A stretch of DNA of 6,197 nucleotides from Planctomycetaceae bacterium. Its GTDB lineage: Bacteria > Planctomycetota > Planctomycetia > Pirellulales > Pirellulaceae. Positions 1-5,643 of this stretch are shown here, in pieces (position 1 is the first letter of the stretch; each line of letters begins with the position of its first letter). The notes beneath the pieces were generated by a model. That model ran no database searches. It saw only the letters and a program-made list of their open reading frames with translations, and was not told where the DNA came from. The translations under genes and the position numbers were made by a program. Location of the stretch: positions 2,673-8,869 of the forward strand of contig PANG01000072.1 in NCBI GenBank assembly GCA_002708345.1. The letters run 5' to 3'.

Positions 1-302
1 TCCAGTGCAAGGATCCTGGACTCGTAATCCTGGTGTTGCTGGAGATCGGTCAACAGATCCTTGGCGAGAGTCTTGTATTCTTCGCGGTCCTCCCAGTAAT
101 CGATATGGGATCGCAGCAGGATCATGTCGACCAGGTCCCGACCCTTGCCGCGGGTGTTTTTCATTACCAGGTCAACCGCCACGCGTTCTACTCCCCAGAA
201 CGCACCACCGATCAACAGCCCCAGGCAACAGACGAAAAAGAGCCGGCACTTCCGTTCCAGGCTCGTTTCACCCAGCACGCGTGATAAGGGCCGGTAGGCC
301 AT
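1..302 (-). CDS. Membrane-anchored protein, probable sensor, N-terminal fragment (runs off left edge)
   Basis: Reading leftwards from an ATG at 302-300 gives 100 codons without a stop before the window ends, so only the N-terminus is present. The protein begins MAYRPLSRVLGETSLERKCR. A short basic segment precedes one hydrophobic membrane helix at about residues 21-38 (LFFVCCLGLLIGGAFWGV). An alternating charged and hydrophobic region follows, running towards the extracytoplasmic side. I recall similar N-termini (a SLERKCR motif just before the first helix) in planctomycete sensor histidine kinases with a DUF3365/HAMP-type layout, but the kinase part is outside the window, so that identity is inference. 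The ATG is the only plausible start: an in-frame TAG lies upstream near 372-374, with no other ATG between. A weak AGGCGG lies about 7 bases upstream. priA is upstream on the same strand with a 93-bp gap, so cotranscription is possible. Confidence 0.6.
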   Translation of the reverse strand, partial: MAYRPLSRVLGETSLERKCRLFFVCCLGLLIGGAFWGVERVAVDLVMKNTRGKGRDLVDMILLRSHIDYWEDREEYKTLAKDLLTDLQQHQDYESRILAL

Positions 303-345
303 GGGACACCGCCTGGAGAAAGAAGGGGATAACCTCTCACCACTT

Positions 346-374
346 ATTTTATGTACTCCACCGGCAGCTAACTA
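346..374 (-). promoter_or_regulatory. Weak promoter candidate for the left-edge membrane protein gene
   Basis: On the minus strand TAAAAT (351-346; 5 of 6 matches to TATAAT) lies 17 bases downstream of TAGTTA (374-369; 3 of 6 matches to TTGACA). The predicted start near 339 would give a short leader to the ATG at 302. The -35 lies in the loop and edge of the inverted repeat that follows priA. The poor -35 makes this only a possibility. Confidence 0.25.
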
Positions 375-394
375 GGCCAACGTGCAGCTGCCGG
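361..394 (-). terminator. Perfect 9-bp inverted repeat just after priA, possible terminator without a T-run
   Basis: CCGGCAGCT at 361-369 and its exact complement AGCTGCCGG at 386-394 flank a 16-base loop. The repeat begins one base after the priA stop codon (398-396), where a transcription terminator is expected. On the minus strand the following sequence is not T-rich, so it is not a classical intrinsic terminator. It could act with Rho, protect the mRNA 3' end, or be a protein site. A 9-bp repeat of this spacing can also arise by chance in a window of this size. Confidence 0.4.
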
Positions 395-395
395 A

Positions 396-2690
396 TTAAA
401 GCAGCGACATCGGGTCGACGTCGATGACCCACTGGATTCCAGCCGGGTTTCGCTCCTGCTGGACAAGTTTCTTGAGCATTGGCTGGAGTTGTCCCGGCTC
501 TTCACTGATCAGCAGCGCATGAAACCGGTACTTGTCACGCAGCCGCGTGATCGGAGCGGGGGCCGGCCCCAGCGTGCGCAGTTGCGGCAGATCGTCAACC
601 TGCCCCTTGACCTGGTTCACCAGGTGCTGAGCAAAATCCGCTGTCCGCTGCTCGTCCTCCCCTCGAACGATCAGGCGGACGACCGAGGTGAAGGGAGGAA
701 AACCGACCCGGGCCGGTAACTCCTTGTCGGCAAATGCCTCGTACTGGTGCCGTACTGCTGCCTGGATGGCCGGGTGGCCAGGGGAGAAGGTCTGTACCAG
801 GACACGGCCACCGAGATCTCCGCGGCCAGTACGGCCAGCCACCTGGGTGACCAGCTGGAAGGTACGCTCCGCAGCGCGGAAATCAGGGAAATGAAGCGAG
901 GTATCCGCATTGACGACACCCACCAGCGTGACCCCGGGGAAATCAAGACCCTTGGCAATCATCTGCGTTCCAACCAGGATCTTCACCTCTCCATCGCGGA
1001 AGCGAGCAAGAGCCTGCTCGTGACTGTTCGGGCGACGCATCGTATCACTATCCATCCGCAGGCAGGGGACGCCAGCAAAACGTGCCCGCACCTCCGCCTC
1101 CAGTCGCTGGGTTCCCTGGCCCGCGTACCGGATCGAGTCCGCACGGCAGTCGGGGCATGTCTCTGGGGCAATCGACTCGTGTTCACAGTAATGGCACAGT
1201 GCACGGTCGGTTCCTCCCGACGAGGGCTTGTGATGGGTCAGCGCCACATCGCACTTGGGACAACGGACAACGTTGCCACAGGCGGGACACTGGATGCTGG
1301 TGGAGAAACCCCGGCGATTGAGCAGCAGGATCACCTGGCCCTGCTGATCCAGCGCCTGCCGCATCGCCTGGTAGAGAGGCTGGCTAATCGCACCACGTGA
1401 CCCGCTACGGCCAAACTCGTTTCGCAGGTCGATCGTGGCAACCTCCGGGAGCGGGCGACCAAGCACGCGGCGAGGGAGCTGGGCAAGCGTGAACTCTCCC
1501 TCCACCGAACGTTGCCAGCTCTCCAGCGAGGGCGTGGCGGAACCGAGGATGAGCGGAATTCCCTCCAGCTTCGTACGCTTCAGGGCCACGTCCCGGGCAT
1601 GGTAACGCGGAATCGTCTCCTGCTTGAAGCTCGGTTCATGTTCCTCGTCCAGGACCACCAGGCCCAGCCTGGGGGTGGGCGCAAAAACAGCACTTCGTGC
1701 TCCCACCACGACCTGTACCTCGCCATTGGCAATCCGCCGCCAGTGCCAGTGGCGCTCGCTGTTGGTCAGGTGGCTGTGCAGGACCGCAACCTGGTCAAAG
1801 CGGGAACGGAAACGATGGCGTGTCTGTGGAGTCAGGCTGATTTCCGGAACCAGCACGATCGCCTGTCGCCCCTCCCGGACCACCTGCTCGATCGCCTGGA
1901 TGTAGACTTCCGTTTTGCCGCTACCGGTAACGCCCTGGAGCAACACTGTCTGCTGCTCACCCCTCTGGCACGCCTGCTGGATCACCGAGAGGGCTGCCTG
2001 TTGGTCACTGTTTAACTCCAGCGGGGCCTCCCGCCCGGCCACCTGCTCGGCAAGCTCATCCTGGTGAACCCGTAACTGGCTGGCGACCAGCAGGCCTTTT
2101 TTCTCCAGCGATTTGAGCGGGGCCTGCGTGCAACCTGCTTCCTCGGCAAGCTGCCGGGACGGGGTTGGCTGCTGCCTGCCAGCTGCCAGTTCCACAACCC
2201 GGCGCTGCTTGGGTGGCAACTTGATCTTTTCCAGCTCCGCGGCCACACCCTCCGCCAGCTGGTAAAAAGTGACCATTCTTGTCCCCGCCGAGCTCCGCAC
2301 ACCGGCCGGCACCACCGCCTCAAGCACCTGCCCCCAGCCGGCCACGTAATAGTCAGCCATCCAGCGGGTCAGTTCAAGCATATTCGAGGTGAGCAGGGGT
2401 TGCTGATCGATAACCGAGTCAATCGGCTTGAGCTTCCACGGTGTTTTCGGATCCGCTGGACCGACAGCCACAGAGTATCCGGTAACCAGTCGGTTGGACT
2501 TGCCCAGCGGCACTCGAACTCGCTGCCCGGGAGAAATCGAATCCTGCAGTTCCACCGGAACCAGGTAATCAAAGGGCCCTCCAGGCGCCTCCGAAAAGAT
2601 CACCGTCACCGCCTGCCCCGGAGAAAGATCATCGGCAGCAGAAGGATCATCCTCTGGATCATTAAAAAACTGGGGCTGGTATTGATTCAT
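396..2690 (-). CDS. priA: Primosomal protein N' (PriA), replication-restart 3'-5' DNA helicase
   Basis: PriA recognises stalled or collapsed replication forks and remodels them so that the replicative helicase can be reloaded. The predicted protein has 764 residues (E. coli: 732). In order it shows an acidic extension of about 26 residues, the 3'-DNA-binding domain (AVTVIF, then GGPFDYLVP, residues 27-45), a winged-helix region (about 161-201), Walker A GVTGSGKT (253-260), Walker B DEEH (348-351), SATPS (384-388), a double zinc site with eight cysteines (468, 471, 477, 480, 499, 502, 512, 515), GTQMIAKGLDF (574-584), QVAGRTGR (616-623), and a C-terminal domain ending near WVIDVDP. All catalytic and metal-binding residues are present. 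The frame stays open 52 codons further upstream to 2846, but that stretch does not resemble PriA. The ATG at 2690 has AAGGG about 6 bases upstream and is followed closely by the conserved domain. It is divergent from nadD. Confidence 0.97.
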   Translation of the reverse strand: MNQYQPQFFNDPEDDPSAADDLSPGQAVTVIFSEAPGGPFDYLVPVELQDSISPGQRVRVPLGKSNRLVTGYSVAVGPADPKTPWKLKPIDSVIDQQPLLTSNMLELTRWMADYYVAGWGQVLEAVVPAGVRSSAGTRMVTFYQLAEGVAAELEKIKLPPKQRRVVELAAGRQQPTPSRQLAEEAGCTQAPLKSLEKKGLLVASQLRVHQDELAEQVAGREAPLELNSDQQAALSVIQQACQRGEQQTVLLQGVTGSGKTEVYIQAIEQVVREGRQAIVLVPEISLTPQTRHRFRSRFDQVAVLHSHLTNSERHWHWRRIANGEVQVVVGARSAVFAPTPRLGLVVLDEEHEPSFKQETIPRYHARDVALKRTKLEGIPLILGSATPSLESWQRSVEGEFTLAQLPRRVLGRPLPEVATIDLRNEFGRSGSRGAISQPLYQAMRQALDQQGQVILLLNRRGFSTSIQCPACGNVVRCPKCDVALTHHKPSSGGTDRALCHYCEHESIAPETCPDCRADSIRYAGQGTQRLEAEVRARFAGVPCLRMDSDTMRRPNSHEQALARFRDGEVKILVGTQMIAKGLDFPGVTLVGVVNADTSLHFPDFRAAERTFQLVTQVAGRTGRGDLGGRVLVQTFSPGHPAIQAAVRHQYEAFADKELPARVGFPPFTSVVRLIVRGEDEQRTADFAQHLVNQVKGQVDDLPQLRTLGPAPAPITRLRDKYRFHALLISEEPGQLQPMLKKLVQQERNPAGIQWVIDVDPMSLL

Positions 2691-2889
2691 GATTGCCCTT
2701 GTCGTTCCCGGACAGGCTCCCGGAAAGCCAGCCGAAACACTCTTCGGTAACTGACCCGGTGGCTTGCCCGCATGCGGATCGTTACGATAGCAATCGTGAG
2801 GCCCCCCTGGCAAGCAAGCAGCTGCAGGAAAGCAGAGGAAGTTCACTCACGGCCGATGACAGTCTCATCACAACCAGACAGGAATCGTC
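2691..2889. other. Divergent intergenic region between priA and nadD
   Basis: These 199 bases hold no convincing gene. They contain a small hairpin CCGAA/TTCGG around 2732-2747, three ATCGT half-sites in alternating orientation (2778-2782, 2784-2788 reversed, 2793-2797), and the weak priA promoter candidate. The 11-mer CATGCGGATCG occurs here at 2771-2781 and again across the nadD start at 2889-2899. The nadD Shine-Dalgarno, ACAGGA, is at about 2878-2883. Confidence 0.5.
2784..2813 (-). promoter_or_regulatory. Weak promoter candidate for priA
   Basis: On the minus strand TTGCCA (2813-2808; 5 of 6 matches to TTGACA) and TATCGT (2789-2784; 4 of 6 matches to TATAAT) are separated by 18 bases. 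The predicted start near 2777 gives a leader of roughly 87 bases to the priA ATG. The -10 lies inside a short palindrome, ATCGT-T-ACGAT (2778-2788). No good plus-strand promoter for nadD was found in the same gap. Planctomycete promoters are poorly defined, so this is tentative. Confidence 0.28.
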
Positions 2890-3504
2890 ATGCGGATCGG
2901 TATCCTTGGCGGGTCTTTTGACCCCATCCATTACGGACACCTGCTGCTTGCAGAGGTCTGCCTGGAAGAACTTTCGCTCGATTCGGTCTGGTTTATTCCG
3001 GCGGCAACGGCACCCCACAAGAGCGACGCGGTAGGAGCAACCGCCGCCGAACGTCGAGAGATGGTGGAACTCGCCATCGGCGGACATCCCTGCTTCAGCT
3101 GCTCCAGCATGGAGATCGAACGTGGTGGACTGAGTTATACCGTGGAGACCCTTTCCGAGATTGCCAGCGAACATCCCCAGGCAACCCTCTACCTGCTGAT
3201 GGGTGCGGACTCGCTCTCGGACCTGCCTGGCTGGCGAGACCCCCAACGGATCTGCCAGCTGGCAATCCCGGTCGTCGCCGCCAGGCCCGGCCAGCCAGCC
3301 GTTGATTTCACCGCGCTTGAGAAAATTGCCTCCGTCGAGCAGGTTCAACAGGCACGCCAGGCGGTCGTCAGCATGCCCCAGCTTGAACTCTCCAGCCGGG
3401 ACCTGAGGGAACGAGCCGCTCGTACACAGAGCCTGCGCTACCGGACTCCGCGAGCTGTCGAGCAGTACATCGCAGCCAATCAACTTTACCGGCAGCTTGA
3501 TTGA
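2890..3504 (+). CDS. nadD: Nicotinate-nucleotide adenylyltransferase (NadD)
   Basis: NadD transfers AMP from ATP to nicotinate mononucleotide, giving deamido-NAD, the step before NAD synthetase. It is cytoplasmic and normally essential. The 204-residue protein has the usual family length and is complete. The nucleotidyltransferase signature GSFDPIHYGH is at residues 8-17, with the HxGH-type histidines at 14 and 17. PAATAPHK (37-44), SYTVETL (82-88), MGADSL (104-109) and the C-terminal SSRDLRERA (168-176), the counterpart of the ISSTxIR motif, follow. YRTPRAVEQYI (184-194) matches the family's closing helix. The ATG at 2890 sits right before the first strand (MRIGILGG) and has ACAGGA about 6 bases upstream. 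The gene is divergent from priA and converges with the small minus-strand gene, with 6 bases between their stop codons. No partner genes often found with nadD (rsfS, obgE, proBA) are in the window. Confidence 0.96.
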   Translation: MRIGILGGSFDPIHYGHLLLAEVCLEELSLDSVWFIPAATAPHKSDAVGATAAERREMVELAIGGHPCFSCSSMEIERGGLSYTVETLSEIASEHPQATLYLLMGADSLSDLPGWRDPQRICQLAIPVVAARPGQPAVDFTALEKIASVEQVQQARQAVVSMPQLELSSRDLRERAARTQSLRYRTPRAVEQYIAANQLYRQLD

Positions 3505-3510
3505 GCAGCC

Positions 3511-3771
3511 TCAGCCGACCTTGCCGATTCCCCAGAGTTTGCGGAGTGGGTCGGGCAATTCAATAAGATGGATGGCGGGGTCCTGGCAGAGTACATCCGT
3601 CATATTCTCCAGCCGCTCCAGCGGATTGTGGCCCAGGTCCAGGAAAATCCACCGTTTCCCACCAAATTCGCAACTCCCACCCCCTGTTCCCCCGAGCCAC
3701 TCTTCGCGAATCTCATAGCCCATGGTGCGGGCAAGCTCCGTGGCCTGGTGCAATAACTCGACTGTGTGCAT
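3511..3771 (-). CDS. Small conserved hypothetical protein with a GGTGGGSCEFGGKRW motif
   Basis: This encodes 86 residues of unknown function. It starts with a helical segment (HTVELLHQATELARTMGYE), then a glycine-rich turn GGTGGG at 27-32, Cys34, EFGGKRWIFLD (35-45), HNPLERLENM (48-57) and a leucine-rich C-terminus. No signal peptide or membrane helix is visible, so it is probably cytoplasmic. The RWIFLDLGHNPLERLE stretch looks like a folded beta-then-helix core, and I recall similar short proteins in planctomycete genomes, which supports a real gene; that recollection cannot be checked here. The start is uncertain. The frame also allows GTG at 3804, adding 11 residues, but AAAAGG lies directly against that GTG. 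I chose ATG 3771 because the compact domain begins there, although its ribosome site is weak. A near-consensus promoter lies directly upstream. It is divergent from the histidine kinase and converges with nadD. Confidence 0.75.
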   Translation of the reverse strand: MHTVELLHQATELARTMGYEIREEWLGGTGGGSCEFGGKRWIFLDLGHNPLERLENMTDVLCQDPAIHLIELPDPLRKLWGIGKVG

Positions 3772-3824
3772 TTCAATTCGCTCTGAAACCGTACTATTCC
3801 TCACCCTTTTCTTTGTGGCTGTAG

Positions 3825-3853
3825 ATTATAGCCCGATGGATTTGAGTTCCCAA
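3825..3853 (-). promoter_or_regulatory. Sigma70-type promoter for the 86-residue gene
   Basis: On the minus strand a perfect TATAAT (3830-3825) is preceded by TTGGGA (3853-3848; 4 of 6 matches to TTGACA) with exactly 17 bases between. The predicted transcription start is near 3818, leaving about 47 bases to the ATG at 3771 or about 14 to the GTG at 3804. This is the best promoter match I found in the window, and it supports the small gene being expressed. Confidence 0.6.
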
Positions 3854-3871
3854 GATCGATTCTCCGATAAT
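3842..3871 (+). promoter_or_regulatory. Sigma70-type promoter candidate for the histidine kinase gene
   Basis: TTGAGT (3842-3847; 4 of 6 matches) and GATAAT (3866-3871; 5 of 6 matches to TATAAT) are 18 bases apart on the plus strand. The predicted start near 3878 gives a leader of about 130 bases before the kinase ATG. Its -35 hexamer directly abuts the -35 of the oppositely directed promoter (3848-3853), so two polymerases could not bind both at once. Confidence 0.42.
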
Positions 3872-3907
3872 TAACATGACATAACCCCTTGATTTGCAAC
3901 ATGTTAA
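3871..3907. repeat. 8-bp inverted repeat TTAACATG...CATGTTAA in the kinase promoter and leader
   Basis: TTAACATG (3871-3878) and CATGTTAA (3900-3907) are exact inverted copies with 21 bases between them. The left arm overlaps the last base of the kinase -10 and covers the predicted start site. The right arm is part of a full palindrome AACATGTT (3898-3905), so AACATG also occurs as a direct repeat 25 bases apart. The layout suits a two-site operator or a leader hairpin, but arms this short can occur by chance. Confidence 0.4.
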
Positions 3908-4009
3908 GAGAATTGCATCGGGTAAGACAGAGTAAACAGGCGTACTGCGGTAAGCAAGTCAAGATATTCAGCCTGCAGCCAGTTTTCCCAATCGGACAGC
4001 GTAAAAACA

Positions 4010-4798
4010 ATGACCCAATCAAATCAAAAGAAAACCGTCAGCAAGCGGGACCTGCAGCAGCAGGTCGAGATGCTGCAACAGCAGCTTGTCCAGGCACAAA
4101 AACTCACGGCGCTGGGTGAGCTGGTAAGCACCACCACGCATGAATTCAACAACGTGCTGATGACCATCATGAACTATGCCAAGATGGGACTCCGTCATGA
4201 TGACAAGCAGACGCGTGACAAGGCACTGAACAAGATCCTCATCTCGAGCGAACGGGCGGCCCAGATCACCAACGCCGTGCTGGGGATGGCTCGTAATCGG
4301 TCCGACGAGATGGAGCCGACCAACCTGGGCCTGATCTTCCAGGAGTCACTGATCCTGCTCGAACGGGAAATGACCAAGTACCGGATCCGCCTCGACAAGC
4401 AGTTTGAGGATGTCCCTGAAGCGATGGCTAACGGAAACCAGATCCAGCAGGTGTTACTCAACCTGCTGATCAATGCCCGGCAGGCCATGCCAGATGGTGG
4501 CACGATCCTGTTAAAGCTCTCTCACGACACCGGTAACGAGATGGTGGTGATGGTGGTTCGTGATTCCGGGTCGGGGATACCCAAGGAGAAGCTGCCACGA
4601 ATTTTTGATCGCTTTTACAGCACCAAGGATGGTCCCGACGAGAGTGGCAAGGGGGGCACCGGCCTGGGTTTGTCGGCCTGCCGCAACATCATCGAGGCGC
4701 ACCAGGGGCGGATTCGCGTGGAAAGCAGTGTCGGTAAGGGCACGCAGTTCACGATCATGTTGCCGGTCGCCGGCAGTGCGCCAAAAGCCGCTGCCTGA
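4010..4798 (+). CDS. Soluble histidine kinase (HisKA + HATPase_c) without a visible sensor domain
   Basis: The 262-residue protein is a complete two-component transmitter. A Gln-rich coiled coil (about residues 8-34) leads into the H-box TTTHEFNN with the predicted phosphorylated His44. The dimerisation helices follow (to about 97), then the N-box QVLLNLLINARQAM (147-160), G1 DSGSGI (185-190), F-box IFDRFYSTK (198-206) and G2 GKGGTGLGLS (213-222). All ATP-binding boxes are intact, so it should be active. The HEFNN form of the H-box resembles NtrB-like kinases. There is no membrane helix, PAS, GAF or receiver domain; input may come through the coiled coil or a partner protein. No response regulator gene is in the window, so the target is unknown. 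The ATG at 4010 is the first in frame; its ribosome site (GGACAG, about 13 bases away) is poor. It is probably monocistronic: the next gene converges with it after 17 bases. Confidence 0.93.
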   Translation: MTQSNQKKTVSKRDLQQQVEMLQQQLVQAQKLTALGELVSTTTHEFNNVLMTIMNYAKMGLRHDDKQTRDKALNKILISSERAAQITNAVLGMARNRSDEMEPTNLGLIFQESLILLEREMTKYRIRLDKQFEDVPEAMANGNQIQQVLLNLLINARQAMPDGGTILLKLSHDTGNEMVVMVVRDSGSGIPKEKLPRIFDRFYSTKDGPDESGKGGTGLGLSACRNIIEAHQGRIRVESSVGKGTQFTIMLPVAGSAPKAAA

Positions 4799-4815
4799 AA
4801 ACCAGCATGCCGGAC

Positions 4816-5496
4816 TCAGGGAGCAACCGTGGGCATCGGCTCAACGGGAGCAGCCATCCGCTGCTGGAGCTGGAACAGGATCGCCTGTTCCAGTGCCGGG
4901 TTTCGACCGACCGGTATCCAGCCCAGGCGGATCGGCCGATCTTCCCACTCCTCACCCGGTCGTGTCAGGGAACCATCGTGCCGGAGCGTGGCCCCGCCGA
5001 CGGTGGAAAATTCCGGGCGGTCCAGGTCTTCCAGTTCCCGGTAGACTGCCACGTCGATCTTGAATCCGTCAGCCACGGGAATCACCCGAACGGTGGCCCG
5101 CTGGCGTATCGACTGGTAGGTCGCGTGCCGGTTATGGTAACCCGGAATCGAGTCACTGCGCCATGGTTCCAGGGATGTAGCAGCAGGTTGCGGGGCGGTT
5201 TCAATCCGCCCCTCGGTGAGCACGGTTCCCACCAGCCGGACCCGCTGCTCGCTGGCGATGCGGAAGTAATCATCGATCGTGTCGACCAGCTGGCCCCAGA
5301 GTAATTCCCGGTCCTGCACGGGAATCACCATCGGGTTTTCCAGTCGTGGACCGGTAAATCCATCTTCCCCCATCTGCTCGATATTCCCCGGGCCCTGGTT
5401 CGCCAGTTGCCAGATGTCCGGAGCCAGGCAGCCAGGCAACAACATGGCCGTTGTCGCCACGCACCAACTGGCAGTTTTCAGGGAAGAATAGCTCAT
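4816..5496 (-). CDS. Predicted lipoprotein of unknown function
   Basis: The 226-residue protein starts with a signal peptide: a short basic n-region (MSYSSLK), then a moderately hydrophobic stretch ending in LLPGC at 19-23, with Cys23 as the likely lipidated residue. Proline at -2 of the lipobox is not ideal, so lipidation is probable rather than certain. The mature part begins with a flexible segment. It continues with a compact domain that includes LLWGQLVDTIDDYFRI (66-80), a VRLVGTVLTEGRIET strand region (86-100), SLEPWRSDSIPGY (108-120), RATVRVIPVADGFKIDVAVYRELEDLDRP (133-161), GGATLRHDGSL (167-177) and LGWIPVGRN (191-199). It ends in a helix and a Pro-rich tail. No enzyme motif is recognised. 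I recall similar conserved envelope proteins in planctomycetes, but that is unverified. The ATG at 5496 starts the signal peptide directly, with a weak AAAGAG next to it. It converges with the kinase and is divergent from the VIT gene. Confidence 0.8.
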   Translation of the reverse strand: MSYSSLKTASWCVATTAMLLPGCLAPDIWQLANQGPGNIEQMGEDGFTGPRLENPMVIPVQDRELLWGQLVDTIDDYFRIASEQRVRLVGTVLTEGRIETAPQPAATSLEPWRSDSIPGYHNRHATYQSIRQRATVRVIPVADGFKIDVAVYRELEDLDRPEFSTVGGATLRHDGSLTRPGEEWEDRPIRLGWIPVGRNPALEQAILFQLQQRMAAPVEPMPTVAP

Positions 5497-5506
5497 TTCT
5501 CTTTAC

Positions 5507-5525
5507 CGGGAGATTTCCCGTTTTT
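5507..5525 (+). terminator. Short hairpin followed by five T, terminator-like on the plus strand
   Basis: CGGGA (5507-5511) and TCCCG (5516-5520) form a 5-bp stem with a GATT loop, followed directly by TTTTT. On the plus strand this has the form of a small intrinsic terminator, but no plus-strand gene ends nearby. On the minus strand it lies in the lipoprotein leader, 10 bases upstream of its ATG. It may block antisense transcription, fold in the leader, or be fortuitous. Confidence 0.25.
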
Positions 5526-5550
5526 CTGACTTGAATGCGGGGCGGTAGTG

Positions 5551-5556
5551 TGTCAA
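5551..5556 (-). promoter_or_regulatory. Perfect TTGACA -35 hexamer upstream of the lipoprotein gene
   Basis: TTGACA on the minus strand (5556-5551) lies 55 bases before the lipoprotein ATG, at a reasonable distance for a promoter. The best -10 at usual spacing (TCAAGT, 16 bases on) matches only 3 of 6, so the promoter call is weak unless an activator assists. Confidence 0.25.
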
Positions 5557-5643
5557 AAGCAGCCCACACCGACAAGATCAAGTAGAAACGACTGAGAAAT
5601 CCGACGATACTCTGGTGAACGAAACGGGTTCAATCAGATGGAA

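Noticed and set aside
747..1400. Plus-strand open frame of 217 codons opposite priA
   Set aside because: It mirrors the helicase and zinc region of priA, has no ribosome site or domain, and reads as low-complexity shadow sequence.
1512..2015. Plus-strand open frame of 167 codons opposite priA
   Set aside because: It is a shadow of the priA helicase motifs on the other strand.
2691..2846. Extension of priA to an upstream ATG at 2846
   Set aside because: The extra 52 residues are Cys/Pro/Gly-rich and unlike PriA, and the ATG at 2690 has its own ribosome site.
2782..3483. Long minus-strand open frame (233 codons) antisense to nadD
   Set aside because: It lies opposite a clear nadD, has no recognisable domain, and its frame is a by-product of GC-rich codon use.
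3801..4022. Minus-strand frame of 73 codons in the gap before the kinase
   Set aside because: It covers both promoter candidates and the inverted repeat, and its Cys/Leu-rich product shows no domain.
4794..4820. CCTGA/TCAGG inverted repeat between the kinase and lipoprotein stop codons, as a bidirectional terminator
   Set aside because: The 5-bp arms are formed largely by the two stop codons, the loop is 17 bases and there is no T-run.
4560..5063. Plus-strand open frame overlapping the kinase C-terminus and lipoprotein end
   Set aside because: It is in another frame over the conserved ATP-binding boxes of the kinase, and its product is Arg/Pro/Ser-rich noise.
4807..5304. Plus-strand open frame of 165 codons opposite the lipoprotein
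   Set aside because: The minus-strand product has a signal peptide and structured motifs, while this one has neither.
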